Source: Thalassotalea sp. 273M-4
GTDB lineage: Bacteria; Pseudomonadota; Gammaproteobacteria; Enterobacterales; Alteromonadaceae
DNA: 64,000 nucleotides
NCBI RefSeq assembly: GCF_041410465.1
Contig: NZ_CP166961.1
Span: 2,232,001 to 2,296,000 of the forward strand
Direction of reading: 5' to 3'
Shown here: in pieces, positions 43,694 through 52,794 of the stretch
Layout: each line of letters starts with the position of its first letter
Numbering within the stretch: the stretch's first letter is position 1
Position numbers and translations under genes: made by a program
The notes under the pieces: generated by a model
Databases searched by the model: none
The model's input: the letters and a program-made list of their open reading frames with translations, nothing else
What the model was told of the DNA's origin: nothing

Positions 43694-46135
43694 TTAAAGA
43701 TCAAAGATGTAATTAAAGCGAACACCTAGGGTACGAGGCTTGGTAATATAGTGGCCATAAACTCGTTCAATTTCGGGCAACTCTTTATTAATATATTGGC
43801 CCATGCCTGCCCACGACTTGTCACGTCGCGTCGAAGTGAATGCGTACTTGTCAAAGACGTTGTCAACATACAAGGTTACAGACCATAAGCCGTCTGACAA
43901 TTTTGCCGATATATTGCTAAGAGCATAGCCAGGTAAAATTTCACCGTCAGCTTTTTGTCCGACTTTTGTTACCACATCACTTTGCGCGGTTAAGCCATAA
44001 TAGACATTTAATAACTTATTGCCCAACACTTCGGTTTCATAATCAACCCCCATAGAGAATTGTTGCTCTGGTGCCCCTGGTAAACGGTCACCATCAGCCC
44101 CGTTGTAGTAACTTTGCACTTCGGTACTAACGTCATTATATTGACCAAACAAATAAGGTACATCTGAAGTTAATTGGGCTTTTGCATAACCATACGTCGC
44201 ATAGGCGGTGATGCTATTGGTTAATACTCCACGAACAGCTAACTCGATCCCCTTAGAGTTAGCTGAGCCAACGTTTGAGGTAATAAGTTCTTGGCCGTTT
44301 TGAGTCGTAGTTTGAATTTGTGCTTTGTCCCAGTCAACATTAAATACGGCGGCGTTTAAGTGCAAACGGTTATTAAACCATGAGCTTTTAACGCCCAGCT
44401 CGTAATTGGTGGTTAAGTCAGGCTGATAATCCATTTCATTGGGTAAGGCACAAACCTGAATCGAGCCGTCTTCAGCACAAGGCGCGATACCATTTGACCC
44501 GCCAATGCGGTAGCCTTCACTTACCGTAATATACGCCATTACATCATCATTAAACTGATAACTGGTGTTTACTTTAAGCAATTGACCATCGTCTTTTGCA
44601 CTTGAAGCTTGTAATTTAATATCACTTACCGAGCCTATTTCACCATTCCAAAATGGTGCCCAGTTCCCCGACAAAGACTCGACTTCATACTCATAAAAAC
44701 GTGCGCCCGCTGTAATTTGCCAGTTATCAGTTAATTGATATGAAAGCTCACCAAATAACGCTGACTCTGCCAATTTTTGCTCGTTTAAGGCAATGTATTC
44801 TAAGTCGTACTCAATGTTCTCATAGACGCCATCAAACCAATCATCGGTTAATCCAGGGGTATACTCACGATCATCCGAACTGGCATCTAACTTGTTGTAG
44901 TAAAAACCAGCAATCCATGACAGCTTAGAGTCCATTTGTGATACCAAACGTAGCTCTTGGGTAAATGATTTATGCTCACCCGTATCTGAGGTATAGGCGG
45001 TAAAAGCAGGGAAATCTGCATAACCACTCCATATTGAACCAAACAACAAATCACTTTGATCGCGCTGCCCTGCTTGTTCATGATCCGTTAGTCCCGTTGC
45101 TGACACTAGCTCGGCAAAGCCCAAATCGAGCTCCATTTCTAAGCTGAGTAATTCGTCCACCTTTTTATTTGGCTCTTCAACGCGGTACGCTGAATCGTAT
45201 TCACCAATGTACGCACCAAGCGGGTTTTCTGCCGCCATAGCATTATATTGAACAATGGAGTTACCACCATTGTGTTGTTTTTGATAAAAATAACTTAAGG
45301 TAGCATCAAACCACTCATTCGGATTCCAACGAAGCGCAACACGCGAGGTGGTAATTTGCTCGTCGTTAACATCCTTTTTGCCACAAATATTTTCGTCAAC
45401 CTGAGCGCTGTCTTGCCAATTAGGATCCGGTAAAGAGACACCCGGCTGACAAACCGCAAAGCGATAGTCAACATAACCTGGGGCATCAAATTGATTCACG
45501 TTAATTCGAAGCGCTAGTTCATTATCAATAATTGGGGTATTAACAATCGCCCCTACTTCACCACCAAAGCTGTCACTTTGCTTTATTGAGAATGTATCAC
45601 CGCTGATGTTCGCTTCGCTAAAATCGAGTTCGGGTTTATTTAACAAATAACGAACCGCTCCACCTAACGTCCCCGAACCGTATAAAGTACCTTGCGGGCC
45701 AATTAACACTTCAACACGTTCAACATCGGTTAAACGAAAATCCACGGTCATTGGTACTTCACCAACATAGGTGGCTACCGTACCGCCATCGGCAATACGA
45801 TCGGATGTATTGGTATTTAGCCCGCGCACGATAATTGATGCACCTTCACGGCCACCTTGGTCGGCAATGGTTAAACCAGGCACCCAACGTGCAACATCTT
45901 CAACGGCGCTAATGTTTTGATTTTTCATCACATCAGCATCTAAGGCCGATATATTCATAGGTGCTTCTTGAATCGTAGACGTTCGTCGAGATGCACTAAC
46001 CTCGATGCGCTCAATACCAGCGACCGATTGTTCAGTGTTCTCATTGGCAACAGCGACAGTTGGCGCGGCTAACACACTGCTTAGTGCCATACTTAAAGCA
46101 GTTTTACGAAATAACGGCGATTTATTTTCCGTCAT
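43694..46135 (-). CDS. TonB-dependent outer-membrane receptor
   Basis: 813 residues. A signal peptide (1-30, A-V-A-N-E) is followed by the TonB box I-E-R-I-E-V-S-A. The plug domain (about 50-165) contains the blocks I-I-V-R-G-L-N-T, V-E-V-L-I-G-P-Q-G-T-L-Y-G and G-T-L-G-G-A-V-R-Y. The barrel runs to the end, closing with aromatic F-N-Y-I-F-D-L. The plug signature G-P-Q-G-T-L-Y-G-S-G-T-L-G-G is that of the large alteromonad/sphingomonad receptor family rather than of siderophore or vitamin B12 receptors. The neighbouring TPR-sulfotransferase gene suggests a shared, unknown small-molecule or glycan substrate. Confidence 0.9.
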   Translation of the reverse strand: MTENKSPLFRKTALSMALSSVLAAPTVAVANENTEQSVAGIERIEVSASRRTSTIQEAPMNISALDADVMKNQNISAVEDVARWVPGLTIADQGGREGASIIVRGLNTNTSDRIADGGTVATYVGEVPMTVDFRLTDVERVEVLIGPQGTLYGSGTLGGAVRYLLNKPELDFSEANISGDTFSIKQSDSFGGEVGAIVNTPIIDNELALRINVNQFDAPGYVDYRFAVCQPGVSLPDPNWQDSAQVDENICGKKDVNDEQITTSRVALRWNPNEWFDATLSYFYQKQHNGGNSIVQYNAMAAENPLGAYIGEYDSAYRVEEPNKKVDELLSLEMELDLGFAELVSATGLTDHEQAGQRDQSDLLFGSIWSGYADFPAFTAYTSDTGEHKSFTQELRLVSQMDSKLSWIAGFYYNKLDASSDDREYTPGLTDDWFDGVYENIEYDLEYIALNEQKLAESALFGELSYQLTDNWQITAGARFYEYEVESLSGNWAPFWNGEIGSVSDIKLQASSAKDDGQLLKVNTSYQFNDDVMAYITVSEGYRIGGSNGIAPCAEDGSIQVCALPNEMDYQPDLTTNYELGVKSSWFNNRLHLNAAVFNVDWDKAQIQTTTQNGQELITSNVGSANSKGIELAVRGVLTNSITAYATYGYAKAQLTSDVPYLFGQYNDVSTEVQSYYNGADGDRLPGAPEQQFSMGVDYETEVLGNKLLNVYYGLTAQSDVVTKVGQKADGEILPGYALSNISAKLSDGLWSVTLYVDNVFDKYAFTSTRRDKSWAGMGQYINKELPEIERVYGHYITKPRTLGVRFNYIFDL

Positions 46136-47044
46136 AAGTCTACATCTCCAAAATTTATATAGTGTCTATTAACAAGCTGATTTTTATTATGATTAATTTA
46201 TTTTTGGGCTATTAATTTTGCTCTAATAAAAGCAACACCTTAGCCTTGCCTAACCGGTTTGGGCTAAACAAACATTTTTTCAGGGAGTAAAACGACAGGA
46301 AGCGTGTGCGATTCTTTCGACATACCAAGATTTGGCTATATAGCCATGCTCTTATCATTAGACGATTAAACGCCCAAACAAAGAGGTTTGATGATACCTA
46401 TTTAAGTCATTTTTATCGCTAGATGGCAGTGGCTCTAATAAAGAACCAGTAATGAATAAATATTCGATTAATCGCCATAAAACACATCCTGGCGGTTTGA
46501 TATGAGAGCAAAAGTGACTACATAACACCCCAAACATTAGTAAATTTATTAGCCAACTCACTAATGAACGCGGAGCATATCACAGCTTTTATTGATCTAG
46601 GTAGTAGAAATTCGACTTTTTTGCATATTTATCTATTCATATTTTGCATTTATTTGAAAATAACCCTTTAGATCAGCTTTGTATCAAATATCTAAAGATG
46701 AATACAAATGCAAAATAACCATTTTCTATATTTAGCCAATATTCGGCTAATTTACGGCTCATTTAAGCAGCTGAAAAACTTAATAACCAAAAGCTAAACT
46801 ACGCTATTTGTGTTAAAACCACTTCTATTGTTAGTGTTGTTAGTACGGTAAAACAATTAATAGCCTTTCAATTTTTTAGCATAGCTAATGGTTATATAAC
46901 GTGTGTTGTAGTTGGCTAAATACTCTTTACACCGAGCGACTTTTAACAACCTCATACGCGAATTTAGCATCATCTTATACACTGTATGTAAGCACTCTTT
47001 TTTGTGTAAACAAGCCTAGTCGACTCTAATAGAGGCAAGCGTAT
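46136..47044. other. Long intergenic region before the DUF4011 helicase gene
   Basis: A 909-bp, very AT-rich gap between divergent genes. It shows an inverted pair ATTTTGCATTT (about 46640) / AAATGCAAAAT (about 46710) and a TAGCC/GGCTA palindrome near 46736. A 67-residue leftward frame (46358-46561) has no family resemblance and poor composition and is not called. The length leaves room for an unrecognised small RNA or regulator site. Confidence 0.45.
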
Positions 47045-50000
47045 ATGAGCCACGCCCCCCCAAACTCTCAAAATGAACATTTTGCTTTTGACTCATTACA
47101 AGCAATTCGCAATCGTTTGCTGGATTTAACAGGCCGTAATCGTTTGCTTAACTTTCGCCATGGCCGAAGTGGTTACATTCGCTTGATTGACGCAAACCCC
47201 AATCAATTAGCAAAGCAATTACTCGAAGGAGACACCTTCTCCTTTCGTGCCATACCCGAGCCTAGCAAAGATGAACTTATTACATATGGCTATATTGAGG
47301 TTGATGAAGATGGCCAAGAGCGTATTTTAAAACCGGCACCAACGGTCAAAGAATGGGCCGATATAAAAGGTCTTAATAGTGAATTTGATTTAGCCAAGCA
47401 CGCAACAAAAAACAGCGGTACTCAGCCTGTACTAGATCATGATAAAAACATACCGTCATTACTGTTCGCCAACGCCTTAGAAGGTCAGTTAAGGCGAATT
47501 CGCGCTAAAGCGAATTCAGCTATCGAAGAAACTGGCGCCAATATTTTGTACATAGCTTTTGGTTTTTTGCAGTGGTTTGAACAAGAAGCCAACAGTAAAG
47601 CAAAGCTTGCTCCCTTGTATTTACTACCGGTAAAAATAGAAAAAGCATCTTTAAACAAAACACTTGGCGTTTATAACTACACCATTGAGTACACCGGCGA
47701 AGATCTTATTGCCAACCTATCCCTTCGAGAAAAACTTAAGCATGATTTTAACTTACCACTACCTGAACTAGAGGATGACTTATTGCCACAGGATTACTGG
47801 CAGTACATTGAAGAACAGCTTTTACCCCATAAAGCCAACTGGCAACTCAAAGGTTATTGCACCCTTGGTATGTTCGATTTTAGTAAACTGTTAATGTACT
47901 TAGACCTTGACCCTGAACGCTGGCCTCAAACTCAGGCCAATATTTTGCACCACTCTATTGTGCAATCGTTTTTTGGTAAGCAAATAGACGCCCCACCCAT
48001 GCATGGTTTTGCAAGCGAACATTTGTTGGATGATATTGACAACATACACCAGCAATACCCGTTAATTTATGATGCCGACAGCTCGCAGCACAGTGCTTTG
48101 ATTGATGCATTACAAGGGAAGAATTTGGTGATTGAAGGGCCACCAGGGACGGGCAAGTCGCAATCGATCACCAACTTAATTGCCGCCGCTATGGCTCGGG
48201 GCAAAAAAGTGTTGTTTGTCGCTGAAAAAATGGCGGCACTGCAAGTGGTTAAAAAGCGTTTAAGTAAAGCGGGGTTAGGCGATTTTTGCCTTGAACTACA
48301 CAGTCACAAAACCCACAAAAAACAGGTATATAAAAATATTGCCAAGCGCATACAAGCGCAAAGTCGTTATCAGTACCCCGACCACATCGACCTAAACATT
48401 CAACTGTACGAAAAACAAAAGCGTCAGCTTAACCAATATGCGACGCTCATTAATCAAATGTGGCAAAACACCGAAAAAACCATTGGCCAAATTTTAACAA
48501 CCGCAACACGATATCGCCTGCAATTTTCACACTTTGATGTAAAAAACATCAAGGCTACCAACAGTCCAAGCTTTAATATTACCCAAACATCAATAAGGCA
48601 GACAGCTGATGCGTTAGATCGTTTTATTGATGTTCAGTTACAGTTAACCAAACAATTAGGCGAGCAAGCACAGCTGAACGAACACCCTTGGTACGGGGTA
48701 ACCAATAGTGAATTACAACTGGCTGATTGTGAGCGCATACATACTTTATTAACCCATTGGTCTAGGGCCATTAATCAACTGCTGATAACTCTAAAGCAGT
48801 TTCAGCAAGGACTTGGCTACCAAAATTCAAGTGCTAACAGCGCCATTATGAGTGATAAAGCAACGAGTCAATTACTCGCCGACTTCGACAGCTTAAAGCT
48901 CATAAAATCGACTATAGGAAGCGATAGCAATACCAATACCAAGGCCCTGGCCAATTTAACACCAACAAAAGCCGAAGTTTTACAAACCCATATTGAGGAT
49001 TTTGAGCACTACCAAGCTGAGTTTAATCAGTTAAAACAAACCTTTAACATTAATGTTTTGCAAAACCAGAGTTTGCGACATGAGTTAAAGCAAGCCGTTG
49101 ATACGCTGAGCCAATATTTGCAAACATCGGTTAAGTTACCGCAATGCGTAATGAGCATTAATTCTTTACAACAATTGCCAAAACTTGCAGAGCAAGTGGC
49201 AAAAGATATAAGTGTTTTAGCTCAGCAAGAGCCGGCACTTACTCACTATAAAACGCAAACCTTAGCCGACTTACATCCTCTTAATCGCTACTTCGATTTA
49301 ATTAGTGATCTTGATAATCGCTTAATAACACGTCGCCACGCCTTGTTTGACAATGACCAACTAGATAATGACTTGCCCAACCTTTTTGATAACTTTGAAA
49401 AACTTAACCATTTAAAACAGCAATTAACGAATGTTTTCACCCTTGATGATTTACCATCAACCAAGGAACTTAGTCGTATCGAAAGCATAATTAGCAATGC
49501 GAATTTTTTTTGCTGGTTTAGTCGTAAATGGCGAAATGCGAGAGCGTGTATATTATCTTTAGCAAAAGACGATAATAGGTCATTTAAAGAACTTTGTTCG
49601 CACCTTCAGTCATTATTACGTTATCAGAGCGAAGTTGAAGCCATTAATGAAAAAGAGCGTTGGTCGACACTGTTACAACACGAGTACCAAGGGCTCAATA
49701 CCCCCATTAATGACATTATGACCATGAGGGCGTGGTATAAAAAAGTGCGCTTGGCATTTGGCATCGGCTTTGGTAGAGATATTGCCTTGGCTAAATCACT
49801 TTTTAGCTTAGACAGCCATATCTTAAAAGGCATGAAACATGTTATTAACACCAGTACCACCGCCCTTATGACTGAGCTTTTTTCAACTTGGCAAGAGCTT
49901 GAAAAATATATTAATACCAATAAGTTAAATCAGATACAAGAGGGTTTAACCCATACAGACATAATCACCACGGCGAACACATTAACTGAGCAGTTATCGA

Positions 50001-52630
50001 CCATCCGCTTTGCTTGCCAAGCAGATTTAGCTCACTCAAATCTCGCTAAGAACTCTGATAGCTCAGCTAACTCAGCCGATAAACTCTCTTTAGCAAAATT
50101 ACATTCGCTCGTTCAGCGCCTTGAACACCTTCATGCACAAGAGCAAACTCTGATTAACCAAACGATTGTTGGCGAAATATTTGCTGACACGGTAGTTTTA
50201 TCACCTCAACAAGATTGTCAAACGCAATTAGCCGATATAAGCAAAACACTTAAGCTGTATCGTCACATTATGGCTTTACATACCTTAGAAGTGCGTGACT
50301 ATGTTTTACAAAATATCAGCATGAAAGCACTTGAAGATTTAATAAGTAACCAGCAAAGCATTTCCCAAGCCCACCAACATCATCTAGAGCAGCAAAAGCT
50401 TTTTAGCGATGCGGTTAAATTAAACGCCAGTTTTTGGTTAGAGTCTGATCGCGATTTAACGAAACTTTTAAAGCGAAATCAACGCGCCTTAGCATATTCG
50501 CGTTGGCTTGGCCCTTGGCTTGATTTTTTACGCCTAAAAGGTCGCCTTGATGAACTTGGTCTTCATAACTTGCTTAAGGCTTTTGAGCAAGGTGAGTGTG
50601 AACTGAAAGATTTAACCAGCTTATATAAATACAGTATTTACGACAGCCTCGCGGTTGAAATCATGCGCAACATACCAGCATTAGCACAGTTTTCAGGCGC
50701 CGAACATAACGCCATAATAAAGCAGTTTAGCGACATCGATGACCAGCTAAAGCCGTTACAGCAACAAAAAATTGCCTACCAAGTTGCCGAAAATGGCATA
50801 AGAGCAACCCAAGCAGGTATTGCTAGCGGTAAAGTCGGTGATTACACCGAGATGGGCTTAATTAATCACGAAATAAATAAAAAAACGCGGCACGTGCCGA
50901 TTCGACAATTATTAAAACGCGCCAGTCAGTCTTTGTTAGCGTTAAAACCTTGCTTTATGATGGGGCCTCATTCGGTCGCTAAATATTTACGCCCTGGCGA
51001 TATTGAATTTGACATCATTGTTATGGATGAAGCCTCACAAATAAAACCCGAAGATGCGTTAGGCACCATTGCTAGAGGTAAGCAACTTGTTGTGGTTGGC
51101 GATCCTAAACAGCTGCCGCCAACAAGCTTTTTTGACCGAGCAATTGATAACGACGATGATGACCTTAGCGCCATAGAGCTCTCAGAAAGTATTCTTGATG
51201 TGTCTTTACCTATCTTTCACGCTCGGCGCCTGCGCTGGCATTATCGTTCTCGCCATGAAAGCTTAATCGCGTTTTCTAATCAGCAATTTTATGACGACAA
51301 CCTTGTGGTGTTCCCCTCTCCTGCCAGCCATAGTGATGAATTTGGGGTTAAATTTACCTACATTCAAAATGGTCGCTTTATCAAGCAAAAAAATAGCGAA
51401 GAAGCCAAGGTTATCGCGCAAGCGGTTCGAAACCATTTACTAAACCACAGTGACGAGTCACTCGGGGTTGTCGCCATGAGTGTGAAACAACAAGAGCAAA
51501 TTGAAAATGCCGTAGAGGCATTGACCAAAAGCGATGATGATTTTGCCAAAGCAATCGCGGTAAACGAGCAAAGCGATGAACCATTATTTATAAAAAACTT
51601 AGAAAACGTACAAGGTGATGAGCGCGATGTCATTTATATATCGTTTACTTATGGGCCTGACAAAGCGGGCGAAACGACAATGGCGCAACGCTTTGGGCCA
51701 ATTAATTCAAGTACTGGTTGGCGCCGTTTAAATGTACTATTTACCCGTTCTAAAAAACGCATGCATGCCTTTAGTTCGATGACCCCAAACCATATAAAAA
51801 TAAAAGACTCGTCAAGCCATGGGGTGCGTGCTTTGCAACAATTTTTACAGTTTGCCCAAAGCGGACAACTGAATAAACGCCCGATAAATACAGAAGCCGA
51901 CAGTAACGACTTTGCTTTTGCGGTTAATAAAGCATTAAACAATGCCGGATTTAACACCACAACCAATGTTGGCGTTGCGGGCTATTTTATAAACATTGCG
52001 GTGCAAGCAACACAATCCCCAGGTCATTTTTTAATGGGCATAGAATCCGATGGTAAAGCGTATTTTGATGCAAAATCAGCCAGAGACAGAGATAGATTAC
52101 TCCCTGCAGCGCCAAAGCGGTTAGGCTGGCATTTAATGAGAATTTGGAGCCCTGACTGGTATAAAAACCCAGAAGCGCAAATTCTGCCCATTATCGAAAC
52201 ACTAAAAAAACTTGATAGCGAAATAAGCGCCAAATTATGCAAAACAGTAAACAAAACAAATAACAATGAAAAAGCGCAAATAGAAGAGGTATTACAAAAC
52301 GAGCAACAACAAATGGAGGTTTTAAAAACAATAAGCGAGGCATCCTACTCATTACACGACAAACTTGTCGCGCTAGAGCAGTACCTAATAAAAACCCACC
52401 CTGACAATATCGCTAAAGCGAATCGTCTATTACGCCCTGCAATGATTGAAGCATTATGTGAATTTACCCCTAACAATGAGAGCGATTACTTTGAGCGCCT
52501 GCCTGAGTATTTGCGCATTGCTACAGCGCCAGAGCATCATAAATACCTGCCTTTGGTTTTCACTCTGATAAGCGAAACGGAAACTGAAATTGAAACTGAA
52601 AGCAAAGCTGAAAATACAAGTGAAAAGTAA
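47045..52630 (+). CDS. DUF4011-helicase-nuclease protein, Hhe-like
   Basis: 1861 residues. The N-terminal DUF4011 domain (about 15-330: I-R-N-R-L-L-D-L-T-G-R-N-R-L-L-N-F) is followed by a split superfamily 1 (AAA_11/AAA_12) helicase. Walker A is G365-P-P-G-T-G-K-S372; a roughly 900-residue helical, largely coiled-coil insertion separates it from Walker B D1328-E-A-S-Q, G1352-D-P-K-Q-L-P-P, Q1523-G-D-E-R-D-V-I and N-V-L-F-T1567-R. The C-terminal domain (about 1635-1720) resembles the Vsr/MTES_1575 nuclease module: G-I-E1667-S-D-G followed by S-A-R-D-R-D-R and a W-S-P-D-W. The Asp usual in I-D-x-A-V is Asn1650, so cleavage competence is doubtful. This domain order is that of the Hhe single-gene anti-phage system. 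No methylase or partner gene is adjacent. Confidence 0.82.
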   Translation: MSHAPPNSQNEHFAFDSLQAIRNRLLDLTGRNRLLNFRHGRSGYIRLIDANPNQLAKQLLEGDTFSFRAIPEPSKDELITYGYIEVDEDGQERILKPAPTVKEWADIKGLNSEFDLAKHATKNSGTQPVLDHDKNIPSLLFANALEGQLRRIRAKANSAIEETGANILYIAFGFLQWFEQEANSKAKLAPLYLLPVKIEKASLNKTLGVYNYTIEYTGEDLIANLSLREKLKHDFNLPLPELEDDLLPQDYWQYIEEQLLPHKANWQLKGYCTLGMFDFSKLLMYLDLDPERWPQTQANILHHSIVQSFFGKQIDAPPMHGFASEHLLDDIDNIHQQYPLIYDADSSQHSALIDALQGKNLVIEGPPGTGKSQSITNLIAAAMARGKKVLFVAEKMAALQVVKKRLSKAGLGDFCLELHSHKTHKKQVYKNIAKRIQAQSRYQYPDHIDLNIQLYEKQKRQLNQYATLINQMWQNTEKTIGQILTTATRYRLQFSHFDVKNIKATNSPSFNITQTSIRQTADALDRFIDVQLQLTKQLGEQAQLNEHPWYGVTNSELQLADCERIHTLLTHWSRAINQLLITLKQFQQGLGYQNSSANSAIMSDKATSQLLADFDSLKLIKSTIGSDSNTNTKALANLTPTKAEVLQTHIEDFEHYQAEFNQLKQTFNINVLQNQSLRHELKQAVDTLSQYLQTSVKLPQCVMSINSLQQLPKLAEQVAKDISVLAQQEPALTHYKTQTLADLHPLNRYFDLISDLDNRLITRRHALFDNDQLDNDLPNLFDNFEKLNHLKQQLTNVFTLDDLPSTKELSRIESIISNANFFCWFSRKWRNARACILSLAKDDNRSFKELCSHLQSLLRYQSEVEAINEKERWSTLLQHEYQGLNTPINDIMTMRAWYKKVRLAFGIGFGRDIALAKSLFSLDSHILKGMKHVINTSTTALMTELFSTWQELEKYINTNKLNQIQEGLTHTDIITTANTLTEQLSTIRFACQADLAHSNLAKNSDSSANSADKLSLAKLHSLVQRLEHLHAQEQTLINQTIVGEIFADTVVLSPQQDCQTQLADISKTLKLYRHIMALHTLEVRDYVLQNISMKALEDLISNQQSISQAHQHHLEQQKLFSDAVKLNASFWLESDRDLTKLLKRNQRALAYSRWLGPWLDFLRLKGRLDELGLHNLLKAFEQGECELKDLTSLYKYSIYDSLAVEIMRNIPALAQFSGAEHNAIIKQFSDIDDQLKPLQQQKIAYQVAENGIRATQAGIASGKVGDYTEMGLINHEINKKTRHVPIRQLLKRASQSLLALKPCFMMGPHSVAKYLRPGDIEFDIIVMDEASQIKPEDALGTIARGKQLVVVGDPKQLPPTSFFDRAIDNDDDDLSAIELSESILDVSLPIFHARRLRWHYRSRHESLIAFSNQQFYDDNLVVFPSPASHSDEFGVKFTYIQNGRFIKQKNSEEAKVIAQAVRNHLLNHSDESLGVVAMSVKQQEQIENAVEALTKSDDDFAKAIAVNEQSDEPLFIKNLENVQGDERDVIYISFTYGPDKAGETTMAQRFGPINSSTGWRRLNVLFTRSKKRMHAFSSMTPNHIKIKDSSSHGVRALQQFLQFAQSGQLNKRPINTEADSNDFAFAVNKALNNAGFNTTTNVGVAGYFINIAVQATQSPGHFLMGIESDGKAYFDAKSARDRDRLLPAAPKRLGWHLMRIWSPDWYKNPEAQILPIIETLKKLDSEISAKLCKTVNKTNNNEKAQIEEVLQNEQQQMEVLKTISEASYSLHDKLVALEQYLIKTHPDNIAKANRLLRPAMIEALCEFTPNNESDYFERLPEYLRIATAPEHHKYLPLVFTLISETETEIETESKAENTSEK

Positions 52631-52735
52631 ATGAAACGCGAAAGTTAAACCGACAACAGCCAAGCCAGTAAAACGACCAACCTCTGCTAAGGGTAATAAA
52701 AAGCCAAACTTGCCTTAAAAGAACGTATCAAACCT

Positions 52736-52766
52736 AAAAAAAACGCCCTATATAAATAGGGCGTTT
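52736..52766 (-). terminator. Rho-independent terminator of the pullulanase gene
   Basis: AAACGCCCTA and TAGGGCGTTT around a 6-nt loop, with eight T on the minus strand, 29 bp past the pullulanase stop. Confidence 0.92.
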
Positions 52767-52794
52767 GCATTTAAGCAGATACTGCCAAAATATG

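Noticed and set aside
46358..46561. 67-codon leftward open frame in the gap before the helicase gene
   Set aside because: Odd composition (Cys- and His-rich, no Shine-Dalgarno), no known family, within promoter DNA.
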